From Clostridiales bacterium (GTDB lineage: Bacteria > Bacillota > Clostridia > Christensenellales > UBA3700), in contig SVHF01000012.1 in assembly GCA_015055975.1 (NCBI GenBank), positions 1-48,875 on the forward strand: a stretch of 48,875 bases of DNA. Direction: 5' to 3'. The position numbers were made by a program, and so were the translations under genes. Below, piece after piece: positions 43,277-48,875 of this stretch; within the stretch, counting starts at the first letter, position 1; each line of letters starts with the position of its first letter. The notes beneath the pieces were generated by a model. The model was given only the letters and a program-made list of their open reading frames with translations. It was not told the origin of the DNA and searched no databases.

Positions 43277-43295
43277 ATATGCGTGATTTATTCAA
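43267..43295 (-). promoter_or_regulatory. Promoter of icd-polA-coaE
   Basis: Minus strand TTGAAT (43290-43295), 17-bp spacer, consensus TATAAT (43267-43272). Confidence 0.7.
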
Positions 43296-43316
43296 TGAAT
43301 TACTAAAAAATGATAA

Positions 43317-43751
43317 TTATCTTAACCACATTATAATGGCATCTTTTTTATTTAAATAAAAATTCTTTCTTCTGCCTTCTTCTTTAAAGCCGAATTTCTT
43401 ATATAGTTTAATTGCTCTATCGTTATCTACTTCTACTTCAAGAGTTAGTGCGTTTACTTCAAACTTATGAGCCCTTTCTATCAAATCTTCAAAAAGCTTT
43501 GTGCCGTATCCTTTTGATTGATATTCTCTCTTTATGGCGATGTTGTTTATATATCCTTCATCAAATACTTTTTGAAATGAATAATAACCAATTACTTCAT
43601 CATCTAAAAGCATTACACGAAATATAATATTCTGCTTACGAATCAAAGATAAAAGTGCGTCTTTTGACCAAGGAACGATTATCTCTTTGCTCTCTATTGC
43701 AAAGATATCATCTATATAATTTTCTTGAACATTAACTATGTTAATCTCCAT
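43317..43751 (-). CDS. rimI: Ribosomal-protein-alanine N-acetyltransferase RimI-like
   Basis: A 144-residue GNAT acetyltransferase. The acetyl-CoA-binding motif A reads YINNIAIKREYQSKGYGTKLFEDL (Q/RxxGxG/A), followed by LTLEVEVDNDRAIKLYKKFGF and the typical RRKNFY near the end. The annotation as RimI (acetylating S18 or other N-termini) is by family and by position next to tsaB and tsaE, as widespread in bacteria; the true substrate is unproven. The start overlaps the end of tsaB by 11 nt. Confidence 0.9.
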   Translation of the reverse strand: MEINIVNVQENYIDDIFAIESKEIIVPWSKDALLSLIRKQNIIFRVMLLDDEVIGYYSFQKVFDEGYINNIAIKREYQSKGYGTKLFEDLIERAHKFEVNALTLEVEVDNDRAIKLYKKFGFKEEGRRKNFYLNKKDAIIMWLR

Positions 43752-44322
43752 CTCTATCCCTTTCTGCTTGAGACTTTCTTAAATATATTGGCTCTAATGT
43801 CGAAAATTCTTTTTTCTCTGCCTTTACTTTTGCAATAGCTATAAGATTTTCTGGCTTTGAATCTTCCTCTTTAAAATATAATTGAAGGTTATCTTTTTTT
43901 ATGTCATCAATATGCTTACAAGATATTTCTTCAATCCCTTCCCAAGAACCATTGAATTTTGCAGCATAGAAGTTATCATGAAGCGCATCGATTAATGTGT
44001 AGAAATGGCCTTCTTTACCGTATGCTAATTCTTCTAAAGAATTAATAGCAACACATGGCTTTGATGTTGCAAAAGATAATGCTTTAATTGTAGCTATACC
44101 AATTCTTATTCCAGTAAATGAACCAGGGCCAACAACGCATGCAAATACATCAATATCTTTAATTGTTAAATTTGCTCTATCTAAAATAGTCTCAATTGCT
44201 GGCATAACTAAAGAATTATGTCGCTTTCCTTGAGCTTGAGGAATTTCAGAAAAGATTTCTTTTCCGTCATATAAAGCTACAACTAAATTATTCCCTGTTA
44301 CATCTAATGCTAAAATCTTCAT
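43741..44322 (-). CDS. tsaB: tRNA threonylcarbamoyladenosine biosynthesis protein TsaB
   Basis: A 193-residue ASKHA-fold partner of TsaD, needed for the t6A37 modification of ANN-decoding tRNAs. The N-terminus MKILALDVTGNNLVVALY, RHNSLVMPAIETIL and the GPGSFTGIRIGIATIKAL block are the YeaZ/TsaB signature. It lacks the metal-binding His pair of TsaD, as expected for the inactive paralogue. The C-terminal region is shorter than in E. coli (231). The start overlaps the tsaE stop by 4 nt. TsaC and TsaD are not in the window. Confidence 0.94.
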   Translation of the reverse strand: MKILALDVTGNNLVVALYDGKEIFSEIPQAQGKRHNSLVMPAIETILDRANLTIKDIDVFACVVGPGSFTGIRIGIATIKALSFATSKPCVAINSLEELAYGKEGHFYTLIDALHDNFYAAKFNGSWEGIEEISCKHIDDIKKDNLQLYFKEEDSKPENLIAIAKVKAEKKEFSTLEPIYLRKSQAERDRDGD

Positions 44323-44720
44323 AGTACTTCAATCTTCCTTGATGTATCGTCAATTACTTCTATGTTTATAACAATTGGATCTTTAATGTTTTCAAACTTG
44401 TTCCATTCAATGACACAAACGCCATTTTTCATTCCAAGATAATCATTAAGTCCAAGTTCATATAATTCATCAGCTTCTTCTACTCTATACATATCGAAGT
44501 GATACAAATTAATACGTCCTTCGTATTCCTTCATAAAAGTAAAAGTTGGAGATGTAACGACTTCATCAATACCCAAAGCTTTAGCAATGCCTTTTGTAAA
44601 TGTAGTCTTGCCAGCGCCTAAATCACCATTCAATAAAATGATTTCGCCGCCTACTAATTTATCTGCTATTTGCTTCGCAATATTGTGTGTTTCTTCTATG
44701 CTGTGAACTATATATTCCAT
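44319..44720 (-). CDS. tsaE: tRNA threonylcarbamoyladenosine biosynthesis ATPase TsaE
   Basis: A 133-residue P-loop ATPase that cycles the TsaBD complex. Walker A is at 32-39 (GDLGAGKT), followed by SPTFTFMKEYEG and LYHFDMYRVEEADELYELGL, all diagnostic. A TTG two codons upstream could extend it slightly, but the ATG at 44718-44720 is the better choice. There is no Shine-Dalgarno, and the promoter -10 ends 7 nt before this ATG, so a leaderless mRNA is likely. It is the first gene of tsaE-tsaB-rimI, divergent from ribU. Confidence 0.95.
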   Translation of the reverse strand: MEYIVHSIEETHNIAKQIADKLVGGEIILLNGDLGAGKTTFTKGIAKALGIDEVVTSPTFTFMKEYEGRINLYHFDMYRVEEADELYELGLNDYLGMKNGVCVIEWNKFENIKDPIVINIEVIDDTSRKIEVL

Positions 44721-44727
44721 ACTCAAT

Positions 44728-44756
44728 AGTATATAGTACTTGACTTATCAAATCAA
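44728..44756 (-). promoter_or_regulatory. Promoter of tsaE-tsaB-rimI, positioned for a leaderless mRNA
   Basis: Minus strand TTGATT (44751-44756), 17-bp spacer, TATACT (44728-44733); 7 nt to the tsaE ATG. It interlocks with the divergent ribU promoter. Confidence 0.6.
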
Positions 44757-44767
44757 ATTGTTATAAT
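44740..44767 (+). promoter_or_regulatory. Promoter of the ribU riboswitch transcript
   Basis: Plus strand TTGACT (44740-44745), 16-bp spacer, consensus TATAAT (44762-44767). Its -35 lies inside the tsaE promoter spacer. Confidence 0.65.
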
Positions 44768-44783
44768 TGAAAACGTAAAATAA

Positions 44784-44902
44784 ATTCTTTGAGGCGGAGC
44801 GTAATTCTCCACCGGCGGTTAAAGTCCGCAAACGTCGCACCAAACGACGCCGATCTAGTGAGATTCTAGAACCGACAGTGATAGTCTGGATAGGAAAGGA
44901 AT
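44784..44902 (+). promoter_or_regulatory. FMN riboswitch (RFN element) upstream of ribU
   Basis: The conserved RFN blocks occur in order: GAGGCGGAGC, CACCGGCGGTTAAAGTCCGC, a variable CGTCG/CGACG stem, GATCTAGTGAGATTCTAG, ACCGACAGTGATAGTCTGGA and GGAAAGGA. The P1 closing helix pairs ATTCTTT (44784-44790) with AAAGGAAT (44895-44902), which contains the ribU Shine-Dalgarno. FMN binding should therefore stabilise P1 and hide the ribosome site, a translational off switch. No terminator is visible before the ATG. Confidence 0.93.
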
Positions 44903-44907
44903 AATAT

Positions 44908-45600
44908 ATGAAAGTTTCAAGAACACGTTATGTTTCATTAGTAGCAATTTTTTCAGCAATTTCATTTGGTTTAATGTTTTTAGAATTCGCAATCCCAATG
45001 CTTATTCCATCATTCGTTAAAATGGACTTTTCAGAGCTACCTGCTTTGATTGCTTCTTTTGCTTTAGGTCCATGGGCTGGCGTTTTGGTTTGCTTAATTA
45101 AAAACCTATTCCATTTGATAATTACAAGAACATCTGGAGTTGGCGAACTTGCTAACTTCTTGATTGGGGTTGCACTAGTACTTCCTGCTGGTTACATTTA
45201 CAAGTTCCATAAAAATAAGACTTTCGCTATTATTGCCTGCTTTGTAGGAGCAATAATAATGGGCGTCATGTCTTATCCACTAAATTTATGGGTTACTTAT
45301 CCATTCTATTATAACTTTATGCCAAAAGAAGTTATCTTGAATATGTACCAAGCAATACTTCCATGGGTTGATTCAATAGAATTATCTCTACTTGTATTCA
45401 ACACCCCATTTACAATGGTTAAAGGATTAATGGTCGCAATTATAACAGTTATTGTTTACAAGCCACTATCTCCAATAATTCATGGTTATGGCAAATTTGC
45501 TATAGGTAAAGAAAAGCAATTACAAGTGCCTATTGATGAAGTGCCAGCAGCTCAAGAGGATGAACCCAAAGCTGATGTAGAAAATCCAACACAAGAATAA
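44908..45600 (+). CDS. ribU: Riboflavin ECF transporter substrate-binding protein RibU
   Basis: A 230-residue membrane S-component of an energy-coupling factor transporter that imports riboflavin; the shared EcfA/EcfA'/EcfT module is not in the window. About six membrane helices are visible, with family blocks MKVSRTRYVSLVAIFSAIS, MDFSELPALIASFALGPW and TPFTMVKGLMVAIITVIVYKPLSP. The last 30 residues are a hydrophilic, acidic tail, an uncommon extension. AAAGGA lies 7 nt before the ATG. The upstream FMN riboswitch directly supports the riboflavin role. Confidence 0.95.
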   Translation: MKVSRTRYVSLVAIFSAISFGLMFLEFAIPMLIPSFVKMDFSELPALIASFALGPWAGVLVCLIKNLFHLIITRTSGVGELANFLIGVALVLPAGYIYKFHKNKTFAIIACFVGAIIMGVMSYPLNLWVTYPFYYNFMPKEVILNMYQAILPWVDSIELSLLVFNTPFTMVKGLMVAIITVIVYKPLSPIIHGYGKFAIGKEKQLQVPIDEVPAAQEDEPKADVENPTQE

Positions 45601-45603
45601 CGA

Positions 45604-45633
45604 AAAGAAGCCTGCCAGATGGCAGGTTTCTTT
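45604..45633 (+). terminator. Bidirectional terminator between ribU and the lipoprotein gene
   Basis: AAAGAAGCCTGCC-AGAT-GGCAGGTTTCTTT: 13-bp stem with one G-T wobble, T-rich on both strands, between convergent genes. Confidence 0.85.
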
Positions 45634-45650
45634 GTATCATGTTAATTCTA

Positions 45651-46562
45651 TTATGCTGGCAATAAAGCAGCTAATTCATCAGGAATTACAATATCTTCAT
45701 GGCCATATTGAATATTATATTCTTCTTCAAAATACATTATTTCATTAACGCCATTTAAATCTTGAGCAATCGTAGCATTTATTTCCTCTGCCCAAACAAG
45801 CTTTGATTCTTTGAAAGACAAATGGAAAACTATCGTAGCTGAGCCATGTGAATGATCATATTTATTTGTAGAATACAAATCAGCTGAAGCATTATATCTA
45901 AAATCTGAATATGGACGTCTACAATCAGGGTCTATCATTAACCCAATTGATGTTGGAATAAAACGCATTATATTTGTTTCTTCTGTTTCTGATGGCTCAC
46001 TCTCGTTTACCCATATCTCTTCAAGTGTTTCATCATCAAAGCCAATGCCAAACGTATATACAAATCCATCTTTGATTAAAATATATTCATTTGGTTGTAA
46101 AACTCCGTTTTCGTCTTCAACATAAACCATAAATGCATTTTCGTTGAAAACATATTTCTTTTTGCCTGCTGTCCTATCCATTGTTGTATCTAGTCCTGGA
46201 GCTTGGATAGTAGACACCTGATGCATAACAAATTCTCTAAAGTTTGTATTGTAATCAAACGCTGCATTATATTGCTCTTCAGTTAAACTTGGCGTCACTT
46301 CATCATAAGATGTTCTATCGTCGATTGTTTTAAGGGGATATTCTATGTATTCACCTTCGTCTTCGCCACCTTGTTCACCATCGCCTTCAGTTTCTCCTCC
46401 AGCTTGTTCTTCTTGTTTATCTTCATCTGTCTTGTTTGGATGTAGGCCTTCTTTTTGAGCAACTTTATCGGCTAAATCCATTGCAAGCTGCTCTCCTGAA
46501 CAAGCACAAAAACAAATAGTTAAGATAAGCAATAATGCAATAACAACTGCAAGCTTTTTCAT
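45651..46562 (-). CDS. Predicted lipoprotein of unknown function
   Basis: A 303-residue exported lipoprotein. A hydrophobic N-terminal helix (MKKLAVVIALLLILTICFCAC) precedes the probable lipidated C21 (SGEQ follows); the -3 position is a slightly unusual Phe. Residues 40-75 are low-complexity Glu/Gly/Asp, a flexible spacer. The remainder (about 76-303) is rich in Asp, Glu, Tyr and Asn and shows no domain I can recognise. GAGGT is upstream of the ATG. It lies 1 nt after the DUF362 gene, so it is probably the last gene of a deoA-DUF362-lipoprotein unit. Confidence 0.8.
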   Translation of the reverse strand: MKKLAVVIALLLILTICFCACSGEQLAMDLADKVAQKEGLHPNKTDEDKQEEQAGGETEGDGEQGGEDEGEYIEYPLKTIDDRTSYDEVTPSLTEEQYNAAFDYNTNFREFVMHQVSTIQAPGLDTTMDRTAGKKKYVFNENAFMVYVEDENGVLQPNEYILIKDGFVYTFGIGFDDETLEEIWVNESEPSETEETNIMRFIPTSIGLMIDPDCRRPYSDFRYNASADLYSTNKYDHSHGSATIVFHLSFKESKLVWAEEINATIAQDLNGVNEIMYFEEEYNIQYGHEDIVIPDELAALLPA

Positions 46563-46563
46563 A

Positions 46564-47445
46564 CTATACCTCTATTAATTCATACTCCCTTGTACCATAA
46601 CCTAAAGCAACTGCTGCTTCAATTGTATGAATACCTTTTCTAGATTCAATTCTCTGTATTAAATGATCTCTGCCTGGGTCTTTAGATTTATAAACTAAAT
46701 CTACACAAGCTTGATCGATTGCAACTGGGTCTAGTGATGCCAAAATACCAATATCTTTCATGCAAGGATCTTCTGCAACTGCGCAGCAATCGCAATCAAC
46801 TGACATATTGCACATTACATTAATAAATGCACACTTGCCTTCAAATTGCTTAACAACTGTACCCGCAGCTTCAGCCATACATTCCAAAAATACTTCTTGA
46901 GGTGCTGTCATCATCCAAACTACAACTTGACGATGTGTTCTACCACCTGAGTGAATCCAGCATTTTCCGGCTGATGATGCACATCCAATAGATAATTGCT
47001 TCAATGCACCGCCGTAGCCTCCCATTGGGTGACCTTTAAAGTGAGATAGAACTAAAAGTGAATCATAATCTAAAAGATGCTTTCCAACTCTATTGTTCTT
47101 TAAATGCTTACCGTTTTCAATTGGTAAATCTACATCTGGGCCTTCTGAGTCCATAATATCTACATCAAAAACCTTACTCCAGCCATGCTTTTCCATAAGC
47201 TTTGTATGTTTTTTAGTTGTATTTCTTGTTCCTGGATATGCAGTATTACATTCAACTACAGTACCTTTTAAATCATCAATTACTGGTTTCCAGAACTCTG
47301 GTCTTAAGAAGTTTTGGTTTCCTTCTTCTCCAGAATGCACTTTAACTGCAAGTTTCCCCGGCAAATTAATACCAAGCTTTTTGTACATTTCAAGTACCTT
47401 TTCTGGTGATATTTCTTTTGAGAAATAAACTTTTGCTTTTTCCAT
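46564..47445 (-). CDS. DUF362-domain protein
   Basis: A 293-residue DUF362 family protein of unknown activity. The family core (LLVLSHFKGHPMGGYGGALKQL, then SIGCASSAGK) is at about 131-161. A cysteine cluster (C212, C218, C220, C221, C228) near MSVDCDCCAVAEDPC is a possible Fe-S or metal site, followed by ILASLDPVAIDQACVDLV. The common C-terminal 4Fe-4S ferredoxin module of larger relatives is absent. GAGGT lies upstream. Its place between deoA and a lipoprotein suggests co-expression but gives no function. Confidence 0.82.
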   Translation of the reverse strand: MEKAKVYFSKEISPEKVLEMYKKLGINLPGKLAVKVHSGEEGNQNFLRPEFWKPVIDDLKGTVVECNTAYPGTRNTTKKHTKLMEKHGWSKVFDVDIMDSEGPDVDLPIENGKHLKNNRVGKHLLDYDSLLVLSHFKGHPMGGYGGALKQLSIGCASSAGKCWIHSGGRTHRQVVVWMMTAPQEVFLECMAEAAGTVVKQFEGKCAFINVMCNMSVDCDCCAVAEDPCMKDIGILASLDPVAIDQACVDLVYKSKDPGRDHLIQRIESRKGIHTIEAAVALGYGTREYELIEV

Positions 47446-47457
47446 ATATGTACCTCG

Positions 47458-48738
47458 CTAGTTTTGTATCGCTAATATCATTTGAGGCTTGCTTGGAATG
47501 TCTTGTCCAATTTTTATAGCCTCTAATACTTTATTTATTGCTGCTTCGTTTTTCTCTTTTGAGTAAATCGTAGCAATTATATCGCCTTCATTTACATGAT
47601 CGCCAATGTGAACCTTTGTCTCAACCCCGCAATATAGGTCGATTGAGTCTGTCTTTTTCAATCTTCCACCGCCAAGTAGCATTACACATCCAGAAATTGC
47701 CATTGGGTCAATATCTTCTACATATCCAGATGCTGGTGCTTTTACATCATATATAGCCTTTGCATTTAGAAGATGCTCTTTATTTAAGAACGATAAATCT
47801 CCACCTTGTGCTTTTATCATCTCTTTGAATTTTTCTAAAGCAAGTCCGCTATTTAATACTTCGTCACACTTTGCTCTAGCGTTTTCAACTCCCATTGAAG
47901 TTAAAAGCTCAGAACATAGCGTTATTGCAACTTCATATAAATTGTTTCTAGCACCTTGTAAAACATTCAAAGCACCATATACCTCTAGTGAGTTTCCAAC
48001 AAATTCATCTAATGGATAATCCATGTTAGTTACAACAGCTACAACGTTTTTACCCGCTTTTTTACCAATCTTAACCATTTCCGCAGCAAGAGCCTTTGCA
48101 GAATCAAGATCTTTCATAAATGCACCACGGCCACACTTTACATCTAAAACTATGTTTTTAACTCCAGATGCAAGCTTTTTAGACATAATTGACGACGCAA
48201 TAAGGCCAACATTGTCTACAGTTTCTGTAACGTCACGAAGCGTATATAATTTCTTGTCTGCTGGACACATATCTTTAGATTGAGAAATAACGGCTATGCC
48301 AATATTCTTAACCTGTTCTTTAAACTGATCTTTATCTAGATTAATATGGAATCCTGGAATAGATTCTAATTTATCTAAAGTACCACCAGTATGGCCTAAG
48401 CCTCTTCCTGAAGCCTTTGCACACTTATATCCAAGAGCTGCAAATATTGGAGCTACGATAAATGTTGTTGAATCTCCAACACCACCAGATGAATGCTTAT
48501 CTACAGATTTTTCATAAAATTCAGATAAATCTACCCTAATTCCTGAATCAATAATAGCGTTTGTTAAATTGAATGTTTCTTCTTCTGAAAAGCCAACTAA
48601 ACATATTGCCATTAAAAGTGCTGAGGTTTGATAGTCCTCTATCTCACCACTCATAACGCCCTTAATCCAAAAATCTATTTGGTCTTTGGTTAATTCTTTT
48701 CCTTTCTTTTTTGCATTAATAATTTGAAGAATATTCAT
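47458..48738 (-). CDS. deoA: Pyrimidine-nucleoside phosphorylase / thymidine phosphorylase
   Basis: A 426-residue dimeric enzyme cleaving uridine, deoxyuridine or thymidine with phosphate. The phosphate-binding K81-H82-S83-S84-G85-G86 (DKHSSGGVGD) and the family signature SGRGLGHTGGTLD at 110-122 are present, and the C-terminal domain has YDVKAPASGYVEDIDP. Broad pyrimidine specificity (Pdp) or thymidine specificity (DeoA) cannot be separated here. No Shine-Dalgarno precedes the ATG; an extended -10 ends 6 nt upstream, so the mRNA may be leaderless. Downstream lie DUF362 and the lipoprotein. Confidence 0.94.
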   Translation of the reverse strand: MNILQIINAKKKGKELTKDQIDFWIKGVMSGEIEDYQTSALLMAICLVGFSEEETFNLTNAIIDSGIRVDLSEFYEKSVDKHSSGGVGDSTTFIVAPIFAALGYKCAKASGRGLGHTGGTLDKLESIPGFHINLDKDQFKEQVKNIGIAVISQSKDMCPADKKLYTLRDVTETVDNVGLIASSIMSKKLASGVKNIVLDVKCGRGAFMKDLDSAKALAAEMVKIGKKAGKNVVAVVTNMDYPLDEFVGNSLEVYGALNVLQGARNNLYEVAITLCSELLTSMGVENARAKCDEVLNSGLALEKFKEMIKAQGGDLSFLNKEHLLNAKAIYDVKAPASGYVEDIDPMAISGCVMLLGGGRLKKTDSIDLYCGVETKVHIGDHVNEGDIIATIYSKEKNEAAINKVLEAIKIGQDIPSKPQMILAIQN

Positions 48739-48744
48739 AGAAAT

Positions 48745-48753
48745 ATTTTAACA
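48745..48753 (-). promoter_or_regulatory. Extended -10 of deoA, positioned for a leaderless mRNA
   Basis: Minus strand TGTTAAAAT (TGn plus TAAAAT, hexamer at 48745-48750), 6 nt before the ATG. No convincing -35 is seen, which an extended -10 can tolerate. Confidence 0.45.
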
Positions 48754-48805
48754 TATTTTTATTATAAATAAAACAACGGCATTACTCCCAATCCCTAATT
48801 GTAAC

Positions 48806-48868
48806 TTGTAAAAGTAAATTCCAGTATTAAGTTCCAGTTTTCAAAATTTTGTAAAAGTAAATTCCAGT
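48806..48868 (+). repeat. Directly repeated 20-mer near the window edge, possible insertion-sequence terminus
   Basis: TTGTAAAAGTAAATTCCAGT occurs at 48806-48825 and 48849-48868, with a related GTTCCAGT between (48831-48838). Multiple short repeats at an end, after a TG dinucleotide, resemble termini of IS21-type elements. No transposase is in view, so this is only a possibility. Confidence 0.4.
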
Positions 48869-48875
48869 TAGTAAA

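Noticed and set aside
43236..43295. Twenty-residue N-terminal extension of the isocitrate dehydrogenase
   Set aside because: It overlaps the promoter -10 and -35, while AGGAG is correctly placed before the internal ATG; family members start there.

Overview
This window reads as a single chromosomal segment of an AT-rich, single-membrane Firmicute of the class Clostridia, probably an uncultured gut-type member; the species cannot be named from sequence alone. Three things point there. The gene order ruvC-ruvA-ruvB-queA-tgt-yajC-scfA-scfB-secD-secF-recJ-rsh-dtd-MBL-hemZ is a typical clostridial housekeeping neighbourhood. The SCIFF peptide and its radical SAM maturase are a clostridial marker. 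A T-box, an FMN riboswitch and an infC attenuation leader are Gram-positive style controls. TGA is used as a stop (for example ruvB), so the standard code applies.

Layout. Positions 1-77 are the tail of an IS3-family insertion sequence. Positions 114-20860 hold a long leftward housekeeping block: pnp, rpsO, hemZ, an MBL-fold hydrolase, dtd, rsh/relA, recJ, secF, secD, scfB, a 57-residue SCIFF peptide gene, yajC, tgt, queA, ruvB, ruvA, then ruvC and proA; only mscL (18557-19057) faces right. Positions 20863-24146 carry yebC, a TrmH-type methyltransferase, the infC-rpmI-rplT translation operon (infC starts at an ATT codon) and a pyridoxamine-oxidase-fold protein.

Positions 24246-28983 are the most accessory-looking part: two tandem paralogous surface proteins of about 760 residues. 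Each has a beta-helix, InlB-type repeats, a C-terminal membrane anchor and a conserved cytoplasmic tail, and both are driven by an identical 36-bp promoter with a palindrome between -35 and -10. Positions 29158-31973 hold T-box-controlled thrS and a cytidylate kinase-like protein. Positions 32103-33681 hold an AbiE-type toxin-antitoxin pair with its own operator.

Positions 33762-38905 form a regulatory unit: a MarR regulator and a heterodimeric ABC exporter read left, an MscS channel reads right, and one palindrome covers both divergent -35 boxes. Positions 38939-44720 hold coaE, polA, a eukaryote-type isocitrate dehydrogenase, rimI, tsaB and tsaE. Divergent from tsaE is ribU (riboflavin uptake) under an FMN riboswitch. 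The window ends with a lipoprotein, a DUF362 protein and a pyrimidine nucleoside phosphorylase, followed by a short repeat pair that may be the edge of another insertion sequence.

A recurrent theme is non-canonical translation initiation: infC uses ATT, secD and abiEi use GTG, rsh uses TTG, and ruvA, tsaE and deoA have a -10 box only 6-8 nt upstream of ATG with no Shine-Dalgarno, suggesting leaderless mRNAs. Promoter, operator and start-site calls come from reading the sequence and have not been tested by alignment or expression data.
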